From assembly GCF_006351005.1 (NCBI RefSeq), contig NZ_VENP01000021.1, positions 1-53,119 of the forward strand: 53,119 bases of DNA. The letters run 5' to 3'. The notes under the pieces are model-generated. The model was given only the letters and a program-made list of their open reading frames with translations, did not search any database and was not told where the DNA came from. The position numbers and the translations under genes are program-made. This stretch comes from Miniimonas arenae. GTDB lineage: Bacteria; Actinomycetota; Actinomycetes; Actinomycetales; Beutenbergiaceae. Each line of letters starts with the position of its first letter. Position 1 is the first letter of the stretch. Shown in pieces: positions 1 through 10,886 of this stretch.

Positions 1-260
1 AACCGGCTCTGCCGCCACCCCGCTCACCCCCTCGTCAGCCAACCCCACGCGAATCGAACGCGTGTACCGAGAGTAAATCCGAACACCGACAAACGCACCC
101 CCCACCACGCCCCTGTGGACACCGCGACACCCCACCCACCTGAGGACAACCGAGGACCGTGGGGCAGGCGACCGACGACGAGCGAGGGCCTCGTTGGATC
201 ACAACAAGAAGGCGCCACGTCACGCCGTCGGAGGGATGACCGATGCCCGAGCAACCCTCC
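1..260. other. Non-coding stretch at left edge
   Basis: I see no convincing gene here. Open frames exist on both strands, but their composition is arginine/serine-rich noise without a recognisable domain. On the minus strand, near positions 42-58, there is a 5-bp stem with a 7-base loop, ACGCG-TTCGATT-CGCGT, which matches the T-arm of a tRNA. No matching acceptor, D or anticodon arm follows upstream, so it is at most a tRNA 3' fragment and may be chance. The stretch lies downstream of comEC, where holA often sits in related bacteria, but holA is not visible. Confidence 0.5.
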
Positions 261-2957
261 TCACGGACAACCCGTGACCACGAGCGCACCATCAGTCCGC
301 GCGCTGACCGAGATCCGTCCGCAGAGGTCGGTGCGCGCGACCATCCCGATCTGCGAGAGCCGAGCGACTACGTCGTCCGCGGGATGCCCGTAGTGGTTTC
401 CGGCACCGACGCTCACGAGCGAGACCCGACCGGCCGTCGCCGACAGGAGCGCCTCATCCTGGTCACGCGACCCGTGGTGGGCGACGACCAGCACGTCAGG
501 ACGGGGTAGGGCCGGCCACTGCCGCGTAATCCCGGCCTGAGCCCACGCACCCGCGTCGCCGTGTGCGAGCACCGTCAGCTCCGGCGCGCTGATCCAGAGC
601 GAGAGACTGAGCTCGTTCGCGGTGCCCTCGGCCTCCTCCTCTGAGCTCGCTGCCTCGTCGGAGCCGACCGTCGCCGTCGTACCCGTCGTGGAACCCGCCA
701 CGACGCCTACCGCCCCGCCGCCGCCCTCGCCGCCACCGATCAGCCCGCCCTCCGGCGGCGCACGGAGCGCGACCGCACGCGAAGTCGGCCACAGCACGCT
801 CACCTCGAGCGCGCCGAGACCGAGCGCCGGCGTGTCGGCATCCGCCGCGACCACGGGCACGTCCGCCTCCTCGAGGGCGCCCACCACCCGCACGAGCCGC
901 GGGTCGAGCGCGCGCGGCACCAGCGCCTGCCGCACGGGGACGGCCGCCAGCACGTCCCCCAGCTCCCCCACGTGGTCCGCATCAGCGTGCGTGAGCACGA
1001 GCGCCGCCAGCTCGCGGACTCCCCCGGCCTCGAGGCAGTCGCGCACCGGCGCGCCTGCGGGTCCGGTGTCCACGAGTACCGCCGCGCCCGGTCCGCCGTC
1101 GGGCTCGGCCGAGACCAGCAGCGCGGACCCCTGCCCGACGTCGCACTGAAGCAGCCGCCAGTCGGCCGGGACGGCTGCGGGCACCGAGCCCAGCGCGATA
1201 CGCCCGACCAGCCCACGAGTCGCTGGGAGGACCGAGAGAACGACGACGAGGCTCAGCACGCCCAGCACCGACGGCGCGGCCCAGACCCGCAGTCGCGCCT
1301 GGGCAGCTGCCGAGAGCCCACCACGCCTCACGAGGAGCCAGACCCCGGCCCCCAGCCCGACGGTCAGCACCGTCCCGCCGGCCCCGCCGGGCCACGGCAG
1401 CCGAGCAAGCGGGAGCGCCGCGGCGCGCGTGGCCACGGCCTCGATCCACCACGTTCCGCTCTGCGCGACGACGAGGAGACCGTGCGCCACGAGTGGCGCC
1501 ACCGGCTGCACGAGCGTCGCGAGCAGAGCGAGCACCGTCACGGGCGGAACGACGGGCGCGACCAGCGCGTTCGCAAGCACGGCGTAGGTCGCGAGCCCGC
1601 CGTCCAGCCCGACGAGCACGGGAAGGCAGGCGACCTGCGCGGCGAGCGGCACCGCCAGCGCCGGTGCGACCGGCGCGAACCGGCCGAGCCGAGCGGCCAT
1701 CGCCTCACCCCACGGCCGCGACCAGAGCACGATCCCGGCCGTGGCCAGCACCGACAGGGCGAACCCCGGCGAGCGCGCGAGCCACGGGTCGGTCAGCACC
1801 AGCACCGCGCCGGCGACGGCGAGCGCCGGCACCGCGGCGGAGCGGCGCCCCAGGCCGAGCGCGAGCATCGCGACGAGACCCATCGCGCCCGCCCGCACGA
1901 CGCTCGGCTCGGCGCCGACGAGCAGCACGAGGCCGGCGAGCACCACAGCAGAGACTCCGAGGCGCACGGCACGAGGCACACCGGCCGTGCCGATGAGCAC
2001 CAGTCCGACGACGATCGCGACGTGCGCTCCCGACACCGCAAGCAGGTGTGTCAACCCCGCCGCACGCATGGCGTCCACGAGCGCAGGCGGCACGGCGGAG
2101 TCGTCGCCGACCGCGATCCCCGGCAGCAGACCCCGTGCATGGGGTGGCAGGCCCTCGACGGCGGAGCGCAGCCCGTCGCGGAGCGCCACGATCCCGGCGC
2201 GCCAGGACGGCGGGGGCGCTCGCACGTCGGGGTCGCCCGAGGCGAGCACGAGAGCGACGGCGCGCTCGCCGTCGGCCGTCGCGACGAGACGTACGGATGC
2301 CGACACGGTGGACCCGGGCGGGAGCGACGCCCACCGCGCGCCGGCGAGGACGACCACCGGCGATCGAGCGCGCCGCGCCTCGCCCCGGACGTCCACCTCG
2401 AGCAGGGTCGCGTCGAGGCGCAGGCGTGGGGACCCGTCTCGCTGGGTGGTGGTCGGCTGCGGCTCCGACTCGGTGCGCAGCAGCGCCGTGACGGTGCCGC
2501 CCCAGTCGAGCCCGGCCGTCACAGCGGGACCGTGCCGCACGGTGTCCTGCGCCGCGATCGACCCGAGCACGCACAGCGCGAGGACGGCCGTCGCGAGCAG
2601 TGCGGTCGGCCCGCGGGGCCAGCGGGTGCGATGGCGTCCACGACCCGCTCGTGCCGCCCGGACGAGCGCCGCGATCGCGACGGCCAGCAGCGCGAGGGCC
2701 GCCACCGCACGTGCCGATCCCGACCACCCGACGGCGAGCGCCGCCGTCGCCCATGCCGCCGCTGCCGGGAGGACGAGCCGGGTGTCGAGGGAGCGGCGTG
2801 GGTCCGGCCGCAGCGGCGCAGGAGCCTTCAGGACGTCTCCGCCGGCACGCCCCTCCGGCGCGAGACCCCGAGCCGACACGAGGCCCCGAGCCGGGCCGTC
2901 ACCGTCGAGAGTCCGCCCGCGGTCGCGCAGGGCAGCGGCCCCGTCGCCGCCCGTCAC
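261..2957 (-). CDS. comEC: ComEC/Rec2-type DNA-uptake channel protein
   Basis: Inner-membrane channel that carries single-stranded DNA into the cytoplasm during natural transformation. The 898-residue product has an N-terminal hydrophobic block (two helices near residues 25-75), a DUF4131/OB-like segment, the many-helix 'Competence' domain (about residues 270-560, with LLPGIAVGD and HLLAVSGAHVAIVVG), and a C-terminal metallo-beta-lactamase-like domain with THADADH and VVAHHGS. I chose the GTG at 2957 because it overlaps the comEA stop as GTGA; a longer frame to 3059 would run deep into comEA. An acidic/glycine-rich insert sits inside the C-terminal domain near 620-760. Family membership is clear. 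Transformation in this organism is inferred only from comEA-comEC; comF and pilus genes are not in view. Confidence 0.93.
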   Translation of the reverse strand: MTGGDGAAALRDRGRTLDGDGPARGLVSARGLAPEGRAGGDVLKAPAPLRPDPRRSLDTRLVLPAAAAWATAALAVGWSGSARAVAALALLAVAIAALVRAARAGRGRHRTRWPRGPTALLATAVLALCVLGSIAAQDTVRHGPAVTAGLDWGGTVTALLRTESEPQPTTTQRDGSPRLRLDATLLEVDVRGEARRARSPVVVLAGARWASLPPGSTVSASVRLVATADGERAVALVLASGDPDVRAPPPSWRAGIVALRDGLRSAVEGLPPHARGLLPGIAVGDDSAVPPALVDAMRAAGLTHLLAVSGAHVAIVVGLVLIGTAGVPRAVRLGVSAVVLAGLVLLVGAEPSVVRAGAMGLVAMLALGLGRRSAAVPALAVAGAVLVLTDPWLARSPGFALSVLATAGIVLWSRPWGEAMAARLGRFAPVAPALAVPLAAQVACLPVLVGLDGGLATYAVLANALVAPVVPPVTVLALLATLVQPVAPLVAHGLLVVAQSGTWWIEAVATRAAALPLARLPWPGGAGGTVLTVGLGAGVWLLVRRGGLSAAAQARLRVWAAPSVLGVLSLVVVLSVLPATRGLVGRIALGSVPAAVPADWRLLQCDVGQGSALLVSAEPDGGPGAAVLVDTGPAGAPVRDCLEAGGVRELAALVLTHADADHVGELGDVLAAVPVRQALVPRALDPRLVRVVGALEEADVPVVAADADTPALGLGALEVSVLWPTSRAVALRAPPEGGLIGGGEGGGGAVGVVAGSTTGTTATVGSDEAASSEEEAEGTANELSLSLWISAPELTVLAHGDAGAWAQAGITRQWPALPRPDVLVVAHHGSRDQDEALLSATAGRVSLVSVGAGNHYGHPADDVVARLSQIGMVARTDLCGRISVSARTDGALVVTGCP

Positions 2958-3880
2958 GTCGTCACCAACGGCGTGAGCTGCGCCATGAGCGCGGGCCCGA
3001 TCCCGGACACCTCGTCCAGCTCGGCCACCGCCGTGAACCCGCCGTGCTGCTCCCGCCACGCGATGATCCGCGCGGCGAGCGCCGGACCGATCCCGGGCAG
3101 CTCCTCCAGTGTCGCCGCGTCGGCGGTGTTGAGGTTCACCAGGCCGCCGGAGCCCGCCCCGCCCGACGCCGCCGCACCCGGGCCAGACCCCGAGCCCGTC
3201 CCCGGAACGTCGGGCTCGGTCACCGCTTCTCCCGGCGCGGCGATCAGCACGCGTTCGCCGTCGACGAGCAGGCGAGCGAGGTTCACGGCGTCCAGGTCGG
3301 CCGTCGCCGTCGCTCCTCCCGCCGCTGCCACCGCGTCCTGCACGCGCGACCCCACCGGGAGCGTCACCACCCCTGGCGCGAGCACCTCCCCCGCGACGTG
3401 CACCACCACGACCCCGCTCGGCGTGGGCGACGCCGCCGTCGACGGCATCGCGTCAGCGGCTCCGGCCGGCGGTGCGGAACCTTGCGCGGAGCCGGGGCCG
3501 GCGTCCTGGGTGGGGGCGCCCTCGGCGGTCACATCGGGTACGGCGGCCTTCGCCGACGCGTTCGCCGCGTCGGGCAGCACGGTCGTCGCGACGCTCGTCG
3601 CCGCGGAGCGCACGAGGACGACGGCGAGCACCGCCACCGCGGCGAGCACCAGCGCCAGCGCCGTGCGGGCCGTGAAGGGTCGACGTCGTGGACCGGCGCT
3701 GCGTCCGGCGCGTCGCCGTCGTCGCCCGGTCGGGTCGGTGTCGGCCGAGACGCCTCGATCCGTGCCATCACCGTCGTCACTCGGGTCGAGGTCCCACGCC
3801 GCGACGCCGTCCGCGGTGCCGTAGGCCGCGCGGGTGAGCGCCGCGAGCCGCGCCCGCTGGACCATGTCACGACGCACCAT
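2954..3880 (-). CDS. comEA: ComEA family DNA-binding protein
   Basis: Membrane-anchored receptor that binds incoming double-stranded DNA and passes it to ComEC. The 308-residue form has a basic N-terminus, one transmembrane helix (ALALVLAAVAVLAVVLV), a Ser/Thr/Pro/Gly spacer, a SLBB domain (VVVHVAGEVLAPGVV) and a C-terminal pair of helix-hairpin-helix motifs (LVNLNTADAATLEELPGIG, then VSGIGPALMAQL). This is the usual actinobacterial ComEA order. It is the first gene of a two-gene operon and its TGA overlaps the GTG of comEC. The start is uncertain: ATG at 3880 and ATG at 3865 are both plausible and neither has a strong ribosome site. The frame opens to 3982, but that extra part looks like non-coding DNA. 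Confidence 0.9.
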   Translation of the reverse strand: MVRRDMVQRARLAALTRAAYGTADGVAAWDLDPSDDGDGTDRGVSADTDPTGRRRRRAGRSAGPRRRPFTARTALALVLAAVAVLAVVLVRSAATSVATTVLPDAANASAKAAVPDVTAEGAPTQDAGPGSAQGSAPPAGAADAMPSTAASPTPSGVVVVHVAGEVLAPGVVTLPVGSRVQDAVAAAGGATATADLDAVNLARLLVDGERVLIAAPGEAVTEPDVPGTGSGSGPGAAASGGAGSGGLVNLNTADAATLEELPGIGPALAARIIAWREQHGGFTAVAELDEVSGIGPALMAQLTPLVTT

Positions 3881-4229
3881 GCCGATCACGCTAAGCAGCG
3901 CTCCTGCCGGACGCTCCCGCCGCTGGGGACGGTCCCCGCGCGGGCGACGAGAGCGCTCGCTGGGGACAACCGGTCCGCACATGGTCCAGCGCCGCGACGG
4001 TCCCGGCCCCTAGGCTCGGGCCACCGCGAGGACGCGTGGCCGGCTGCCCCGGGACTCGATCGCGGTCGTGAACGGACGGGCCCCGAGGTCGGACGGGATC
4101 CCGAGTCGGGCACGGCCGACGATCGACTCGGGCCGCGACAGCCGCGCCCTCGCGGTCGGGCGACACCCGTCGCAGGCAGGTCACGCAGACACGGATACGC
4201 AGGCAGGTCACGCAGGCAGGGAGGCCAGG
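3881..4229. promoter_or_regulatory. Divergent intergenic region comEA / DUF853 ATPase
   Basis: This 349-base region separates two divergent genes. A TAGGCT box at 4011-4016 (plus strand) could be a -10 element for the downstream ATPase, which would give a leader of about 200 bases; I see no good -35. A perfect 18-bp direct repeat, CGCAGGCAGGTCACGCAG, occurs at 4171-4188 and 4198-4215, just before the ribosome site GGGAGG. The frame is open through this part, but start choice and composition argue that it is untranslated. Confidence 0.35.
4171..4215. repeat. Two 18-bp direct repeats upstream of DUF853 gene
   Basis: CGCAGGCAGGTCACGCAG is present twice without mismatch, with starts 27 bases apart, and the second copy runs into the Shine-Dalgarno region. 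It could be an operator pair or a replication-slippage product. Nothing else in the window matches it by eye. Confidence 0.7.
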
Positions 4230-6332
4230 ATGAGCACACCGTCCGCCCAGGAGCTCGCGCAGCTGCGCGCCGCAGCGGCGCAGGCCGAGGCCGACGCGGC
4301 GGAGGCACGCGCAGCCGCTGCCCGGGCGGCGCTGGCCGCTGCCGAGGCCGCCGCGGCCAGCGCGGCCCAGCCCGACCCCGCCACCACCTCGGGCGAGGCG
4401 TCCGCGACGGCGACCGACGCCGTCGTCGTCGTCGGCGATGGAGGGGCGGCCAGCACGGGCAGCACGGGCAGCACGGGCAGCACGGCCAGCGCGGGCGGCA
4501 CAGGGGCGGGCGCCGGCGACACGGCGGGCGCACGCGGCGCACGCGATGCGGCCGACCCGACGACCACCGACGGCGACCCGGCGACGACCGCGAGCGACGC
4601 CGTCATGCCCCCCGCCCCCGCACCAACACCCGCACCCGCACCAACACCCGCACCCGCACCCGCACCCGACGCCACCACCGCGACCACGACCGCGTCGAGC
4701 CTCACCGGCTACGCGGCCGAGGTCGCGCAGGCGTACGCCTTCCCCGGCGGCACGCTGCCGCTCGGCGCACTCCTGGTCGACGGCGAGCCCGAGCCGCGCA
4801 GCCAGGTCGCCTTCTCGCTCGGCATGCTCAACCGGCACGGGCTCGTCGCAGGCGCCACCGGAACGGGCAAGACGCGCACACTGCAGGCAATGGCGGAGGG
4901 CCTCTCGGACGCCGGCGTTCCCGTCTTCCTCGCCGACGTGAAGGGTGACCTGTCGGGGCTGCTGACGCCGGGCACGCCGAGCGAAAAGCTGCTCGCGCGG
5001 ACGGAGTCGCTCGGCCAGGACTGGTCCGCGACCACCTACCCTGTCGAGCTGCTCACCCTCGGCGGCCTCGGCACCGGCACGCCCGTGCGCACGACGGTGA
5101 CCGACTTCGGTCCCCTGCTGCTCTCGCGCGTGCTCGGCCTCAACGAGACCCAGGAGTCCAGCCTCGGCCTCATCGTGCACTGGGCGGACCAGCAGGGACT
5201 CGCGCTCCTGGACCTCAAGGACCTGCAGTCGACGATCGCCTACCTCACCTCCGACGACGGCAAGGCCGAGCTCAAGGGCATCGGCGGCGTCTCGTCGGCG
5301 ACCGCGGGCGTCATCCTGCGCGAGATCGTCGCGCTGCAGGCGCAGGGCGCGGACGCGTTCTTCGGGGAGCCGGCGTTCGGGGTGCACGAACTGCTCCGGA
5401 CCGCGCCGGACGGGCGGGGCGTGATCACGGCGCTGGAGCTGCCCGCCGTCGCCGACCGGCCGGCGCTGTTCTCGACGTTCCTCATGTGGCTGCTCGCGGA
5501 GCTCTACTCCGAGCTGCCCGAGGTGGGCGACCAGGACCGGCCGCGGCTCGTGTTCTTCTTCGACGAGGCGCACTTGCTGTTCACAGGCGCCTCGAAGGAC
5601 TTCCTCACGCAGGTCGTCCAGACCGTCCGGCTCATCCGGTCCAAGGGCGTCGGGGTCTTCTTCGTCACGCAGAGCCCGCAGGACGTTCCCGCGGACGTCC
5701 TGGCGCAGCTCGGCAACCGCGTGCAGCACGCACTGCGCGCCTTCACCCCGCAGGACGCCTCGGCCCTGCGCGCGGCCGTGCGCACCTACCCGAAGTCGCC
5801 CTACGACCTCGAGCAGCTGCTCACGGCGCTGGGCACGGGCGAGTGCGTCGTCACGGTGATGTCCGAGCGCGGGGCGCCGACACCGGTGGCCTGGACGCGC
5901 GTGCGCGCACCGCAGTCGTCCATGGACCCCGCGCCCGCGACTGCACTCGAGGCGGCGGTGGCGGGTTCGCCCCTCGCGGCGCGTTACGGCACGCGGGTCG
6001 ACAACGCCTCGGCGTACGAGCTGCTCGCCGAGCGCGTGGAGCACCAGTCCCGCGAACGTCTCGCGGAGGAGCAGCGCGCCGCGGCCGAGAAGGCCGCCGC
6101 CTCCGAGGCGGCGGCGCGGGAGAAGGAGCTCGCGAAGATGCAGCGCGACCTCGAGAAGCAGGCCGAGCGCGCACGCGGGTCGTCCGGGCGGTCGTCGGGG
6201 TCGTCCGGGTCGGGGCGCTCGTCCTCGCGCTCGGCGTCGCACGCCTCCCCGCTGGACAACTTCCTCCGCTCTGCCGGCACCCAGCTCGGCCGCGAGATCA
6301 CGCGGACGATCTTCGGCACGCGTCGGAGGTGA
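4230..6332 (+). CDS. DUF853 / HerA-like ATPase
   Basis: A 700-residue P-loop ATPase of the HerA-FtsK superfamily, DUF853 (helicase HerA-like, C-terminal) type. Residues 1-75 form an Ala/Glu-rich coiled coil. Residues 75-160 are low-complexity, with Gly-Ser-Thr repeats from a 9-bp minisatellite and Pro-Ala-Thr repeats. The ATPase core follows, with Walker A GATGTGKTRT and Walker B LVFFFDEAHLLF, and the family phrase FFVTQSPQDVP. A charged coiled coil and a Ser/Gly-rich stretch precede the C-terminus, which ends NFLRSAGTQLGREITRTIFG. The family's physiological role is not established. The ATG at 4230 is preferred because GGGAGG precedes it; an earlier in-frame ATG at 4068 would add a non-domain-like extension. 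Confidence 0.9.
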   Translation: MSTPSAQELAQLRAAAAQAEADAAEARAAAARAALAAAEAAAASAAQPDPATTSGEASATATDAVVVVGDGGAASTGSTGSTGSTASAGGTGAGAGDTAGARGARDAADPTTTDGDPATTASDAVMPPAPAPTPAPAPTPAPAPAPDATTATTTASSLTGYAAEVAQAYAFPGGTLPLGALLVDGEPEPRSQVAFSLGMLNRHGLVAGATGTGKTRTLQAMAEGLSDAGVPVFLADVKGDLSGLLTPGTPSEKLLARTESLGQDWSATTYPVELLTLGGLGTGTPVRTTVTDFGPLLLSRVLGLNETQESSLGLIVHWADQQGLALLDLKDLQSTIAYLTSDDGKAELKGIGGVSSATAGVILREIVALQAQGADAFFGEPAFGVHELLRTAPDGRGVITALELPAVADRPALFSTFLMWLLAELYSELPEVGDQDRPRLVFFFDEAHLLFTGASKDFLTQVVQTVRLIRSKGVGVFFVTQSPQDVPADVLAQLGNRVQHALRAFTPQDASALRAAVRTYPKSPYDLEQLLTALGTGECVVTVMSERGAPTPVAWTRVRAPQSSMDPAPATALEAAVAGSPLAARYGTRVDNASAYELLAERVEHQSRERLAEEQRAAAEKAAASEAAAREKELAKMQRDLEKQAERARGSSGRSSGSSGSGRSSSRSASHASPLDNFLRSAGTQLGREITRTIFGTRRR
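4451..4495 (+). repeat. 9-bp in-frame minisatellite in DUF853 gene
   Basis: Five tandem copies of CAGCACGGG (the last two with single changes) encode a Gly-Ser-Thr linker. A second simple block of ACCCGC/ACCAAC units follows at about 4608-4668 and encodes Pro-Ala-Thr. Both are multiples of three, so length changes keep the frame. Confidence 0.85.
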
Positions 6333-6445
6333 GCCCCGGGCGACCCGCGCACCGCCGCGAGTCGCGCCGTCGGCGCCGGACCCCGGCGGGGCGACCCCGC
6401 ACCCGGGCAACGCGCCACCCGAACCCGAGCCACGCCGTCGTGCAT

Positions 6446-7913
<1,468 letters not shown>

Positions 7914-7915
7914 CC

Positions 7916-8569
7916 TCAGCGCAGCTCGACGGGCCCGTCCGGCCCCTGCACCACGAGCACGAGGGCGACGGCGTCGCCCGGCTCGGGCACGATGTCGACC
8001 CCGAGCGCGCGGTACTTCTCCGCCAGCGCCTCCGCGTCGGGGTGCTCGACCCGCAGCTCGAGGAGCTCGAGCGTCGGCAGGTCCGACAGCCCCGGCTGCG
8101 GCGTGCTGCCCCAGTCGATGAGGAACGGGACCGCCGGGTCGGAGTCGCGGCCCTCGCCACGGGTGAGCCGCCACTCCAGCAGCGTCCCGTCCGGCGTGCG
8201 GCGCGACAGCGGCGACACCGGGCCGACCCGCACGCCGGCCGCCTCGGCCGCGCTCGCCGTCGCGTCGATGTCGTCCGGGTGCACCGCGAACGTGGCGACG
8301 CCGGGCGCCGTCCGGCCCGAGATCCCGAACGTCTCGACGTCCTCGGCGCGCGCGCCGGTCTCCGGGTTCGGACCGATCACCTCGAGGTAGTGCGGCACGC
8401 GTTCGCCGTGGACCGTGAACGCGACGAGGTGGTTCGCGGTCCCGGTCGGGTGCGCGCCGCCGGGCGCCGCGCGCACGCCGGTGAGCGCCTCGACGTGCGC
8501 CACCGCCTCGGCGAGGTCGGGTCCGGCGAGCACGACGTGGTCGAGCGTGGACGGGAACGGTGCGGGCAT
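7916..8569 (-). CDS. VOC (glyoxalase-like) family protein
   Basis: A 217-residue protein with two glyoxalase-like halves: LDHVVLAGPDLAEAVAHVEALTG at the start, and a second betaalphabetabetabeta unit near residues 85-210. It resembles the Glyoxalase_3-like / VOC superfamily, in which members are metal-dependent lyases, dioxygenases or binding proteins; the substrate cannot be told. ATG at 8569 is preceded by GGAGG; an upstream frame to 8749 would lack family similarity. It lies 80 bases downstream of the M20 peptidase gene on the same strand and may be co-transcribed with it. Confidence 0.75.
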   Translation of the reverse strand: MPAPFPSTLDHVVLAGPDLAEAVAHVEALTGVRAAPGGAHPTGTANHLVAFTVHGERVPHYLEVIGPNPETGARAEDVETFGISGRTAPGVATFAVHPDDIDATASAAEAAGVRVGPVSPLSRRTPDGTLLEWRLTRGEGRDSDPAVPFLIDWGSTPQPGLSDLPTLELLELRVEHPDAEALAEKYRALGVDIVPEPGDAVALVLVVQGPDGPVELR

Positions 8570-8649
8570 CAGGGCCTCCAGCGGGATGGACGACGGCGCA
8601 GCGCGCCTCGGGTGGTCGGGTGCAGGTCGGGGGTGGCTGGGCGGGGACG

Positions 8650-10002
8650 TCAGGCGGACACGGGCGGCGTCGGGAGGTCGGGCCACGGCGCGCCGGGGAA
8701 CAGCGCGTCGACCCGCACCGGGTCGCCGGCCTCGCGGAACTCCGCCCACGCGGCCTCGCGCAGGGCCGGGTCGTCCAGCACGCTCGCGGCCGTGAGGGCG
8801 AGCGCGATCGCGGAGTCGACGATCGCGCGGCGGCCGTCCGGCGTGAGGGTGGAATCGGCGCGCTCGCGCGAGTGCCCGGGGATGCCGGGGTCACCGATCG
8901 CGACGGTGGGCTGGATGGTCGGGAGCAGGTGACTCACGTTGCCGACGTCGCTGGACCCGACCGCCTCGGCCTCGCGCTGCACCGAGAGCACCTCGCGGCG
9001 CGGCGCCGAGTGAGCCGCGAAGACCTCGGCCAGCGTCGCGTTGATCCGCTGCGGCAGGTAGACCGGCTCGCCGTCCCACACCACGTCGACCTCCACGCCG
9101 GCCGCGAGCGCGGCGCCCCGGAAGGCCGCCTCGACCCGCTCGGACAGCGCCACCAGGCCCTCGACGGTCCGCGAGCGCAGGAAGAACTCGAGCACGGCCC
9201 GCTCGGGCACGATGTTCGGCCGCGTCCCGGCCTCGAGGAACACCCCGTGCACGCGGTCGGTGGGCAGGATGTGCTGCCGCAGCTGCGCGACGGACTGGTA
9301 GGCGGTCACGGCGGCGTCGAGCGCGTTCCGGCCCAGGTGCGGGTTCGCGGCCGCGTGCGCGGTGCGGCCCTGGAACGTCGCCACGACCTGGCGCTTCGCC
9401 GCCGACGGCCCGGCGGCGACGTCGGCGCCGCCCGGGTGCACCATGATGGACGCGTCGAACCCGTCCAGGGCGCCGGCGCGGATGAGCAGCTCCTTGCCGC
9501 CGCCGCCCTCCTCGGCGGGCGTGCCGAGCAGCGTGACGCCGCCGGGCACCACGCCCGCCTGCACCAGCGGGGCGATCGAGAGGAAGGCCCCGAGCGAGGA
9601 GGCCGCGATCACGTTGTGGCCGCAGCCGTGCCCGACACCGGGCAGCGCGTCGTACTCCGCGGTGATGACCACCTGCGGTCCCTCGGTGCTGCCTGCCCGC
9701 GCGCGGAACGCCGTCGGCAGGCCGCCGGTCCCGACCTCGAGCGCGACGCCGTGCCGCGCCAGCAGCGCCTCGATCGCCGCCACCGAGCGGAACTCCACGA
9801 AGCCGACCTCCGGGTGGGCGTGCAGGTCGCGGGAGAACGTGTCGAGCTCGTCCGCGAGCGCCTCGGCACGCGCGACGACGGCGGCGCGGAGCCCGTCGGG
9901 CGCGGCGCTCTCGTCGGTCGCCGTGTGGGTCGCAGTGGGCGTCGGGGTGTCGGTCGCCTCAGGGCTCGTCCCGGTGGCGTCCGCCGTCGTGGTGCTCGTC
10001 AT
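8650..10002 (-). CDS. M20 family metallopeptidase / amidohydrolase (PM20D2/AbgB-like)
   Basis: A 450-residue cytosolic zinc hydrolase. After a Thr-rich N-terminus of about 40 residues it shows the M20D pattern: EYDALPGVGHGCGHN (metal ligands), TPAEEGGGGK (catalytic Glu pair), MVHPGG, dimerisation-domain start GRTAHAAANPHLGRNALDA, and C-terminal SSDVGNVSHLLPTIQP with a late His in GIPGHSRE. The wording is closest to amidohydrolases acting on N-acyl or dipeptide amide bonds (p-aminobenzoyl-glutamate hydrolase B or PM20D2 types); the exact substrate is unknown. ATG at 10002 sits 7 bases after TAGCGT (10010-10015, minus strand), so the transcript may be leaderless. Confidence 0.85.
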   Translation of the reverse strand: MTSTTTADATGTSPEATDTPTPTATHTATDESAAPDGLRAAVVARAEALADELDTFSRDLHAHPEVGFVEFRSVAAIEALLARHGVALEVGTGGLPTAFRARAGSTEGPQVVITAEYDALPGVGHGCGHNVIAASSLGAFLSIAPLVQAGVVPGGVTLLGTPAEEGGGGKELLIRAGALDGFDASIMVHPGGADVAAGPSAAKRQVVATFQGRTAHAAANPHLGRNALDAAVTAYQSVAQLRQHILPTDRVHGVFLEAGTRPNIVPERAVLEFFLRSRTVEGLVALSERVEAAFRGAALAAGVEVDVVWDGEPVYLPQRINATLAEVFAAHSAPRREVLSVQREAEAVGSSDVGNVSHLLPTIQPTVAIGDPGIPGHSRERADSTLTPDGRRAIVDSAIALALTAASVLDDPALREAAWAEFREAGDPVRVDALFPGAPWPDLPTPPVSA

Positions 10003-10102
10003 ACCCGCGACGCTACGCACGCCCGTGACCCGGACTGGCGACCGCTCGGCTCGTCTCACATCACGGGACCGTACTGGTCAGCGTCCGGACCGCCCGGAAG
10101 CG

Positions 10103-10786
10103 CTAGCCGTCCTCGCCCCCGCCCCTGGACCGCAGCCCGCGCCGGCGCGCCAGGCGCCCCCACAGGTCCCCCGCCTCGACGGTCTGCCAGCCGAAGAGCG
10201 GGGACGCGTAGCGCGCGAGGACGATGACGGCGAAGGCGAGCAGGTCGCGCAGCAGGTCCGGCGTTCCGAGCTCGCGCAGCAGCAGGAACAGCGCGGCGCC
10301 GAGGGCGGCCGCGGCCGCGTTCCACTCCCCGCGGCGCAGCACCTGGACCGGCAGCCCCGAGATCATGTCCCGCGTCACCCCACCGCCGATCCCCGCGACG
10401 ACGCCGATGAGCAGCGCCCCGGTGAACGGCGCGCCGTTGAGCACCGCCTTCTCCACCCCGACGACCACGAACAGCCCGAGCGCGAGCGCGTCGAACAGCC
10501 CGAACAGCCGCACGAACCGGGTCACCACGCGCAGCAGCACGACGGCGCCGAGGCCCGCGCCGAGGGCGGCGAGGACGTACGCCTGGTTCGTCACGGCGAC
10601 CGGGCGCAGGCCGAGCATGACGTCGCGCACGACGCCGCCGCCCAGTCCCATCACGACGGCGACGAACAGCACCCCGACGAGGTCGAACCGCTGGCGCACC
10701 GCGCCCGCCGCGCCGGCCAGTGCGCCGACCGCGATCGCGACGACCTCGATCCACAGCGGGACCTGGAGCAGCGGGAAGGTGTCCAC
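10103..10786 (-). CDS. TRIC/UPF0126 family membrane protein
   Basis: A 227-residue membrane protein with about seven hydrophobic helices arranged as two three-helix repeats. Each repeat carries the glycine-rich UPF0126 signature (GLGGGVVRDVMLG near residue 47 and GIGGGVTRDMISG near residue 132). Prokaryotic TRIC homologues form trimeric monovalent-cation channels; transport in this organism is inferred. Cytoplasmic C-terminal tail is Arg/Gly-rich. It lies 100 bases downstream of leuS on the same strand. The gap between them holds three copies of GTCAA(C/G)GAGGC (10812, 10835 and 10849). Confidence 0.88.
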   Translation of the reverse strand: MDTFPLLQVPLWIEVVAIAVGALAGAAGAVRQRFDLVGVLFVAVVMGLGGGVVRDVMLGLRPVAVTNQAYVLAALGAGLGAVVLLRVVTRFVRLFGLFDALALGLFVVVGVEKAVLNGAPFTGALLIGVVAGIGGGVTRDMISGLPVQVLRRGEWNAAAAALGAALFLLLRELGTPDLLRDLLAFAVIVLARYASPLFGWQTVEAGDLWGRLARRRGLRSRGGGEDG

Positions 10787-10811
10787 GGCGGATCGGCGGC
10801 GTCAGCGAACG

Positions 10812-10859
10812 GTCAACGAGGCAGGGCGAGCGAGGTCAAGGAGGCGAGGTCAACGAGGC
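10812..10859. repeat. Short direct repeats between leuS and TRIC gene
   Basis: GTCAACGAGGC occurs at 10812-10822 and 10849-10859, with a one-base variant at 10835-10845. Unit spacings are 23 and 14 bases. Function unknown; probably slippage. Confidence 0.6.
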
Positions 10860-10886
10860 GTGGTCGGCGCAGCCGGGCGGCACCGC

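Noticed and set aside
42-58. tRNA T-arm-like hairpin ACGCG-TTCGATT-CGCGT on the minus strand
   Set aside because: No acceptor partner, D-arm or anticodon arm at the right distance. A 5-bp GC stem with this loop can occur by chance; at best a tRNA 3' remnant.
261-509. Small plus-strand frames at the left edge
   Set aside because: Antisense to the conserved metallo-beta-lactamase part of comEC.
6333-6445. Terminator after the DUF853 gene
   Set aside because: GC-rich self-complementary bits are present but no clean stem of useful length was found.
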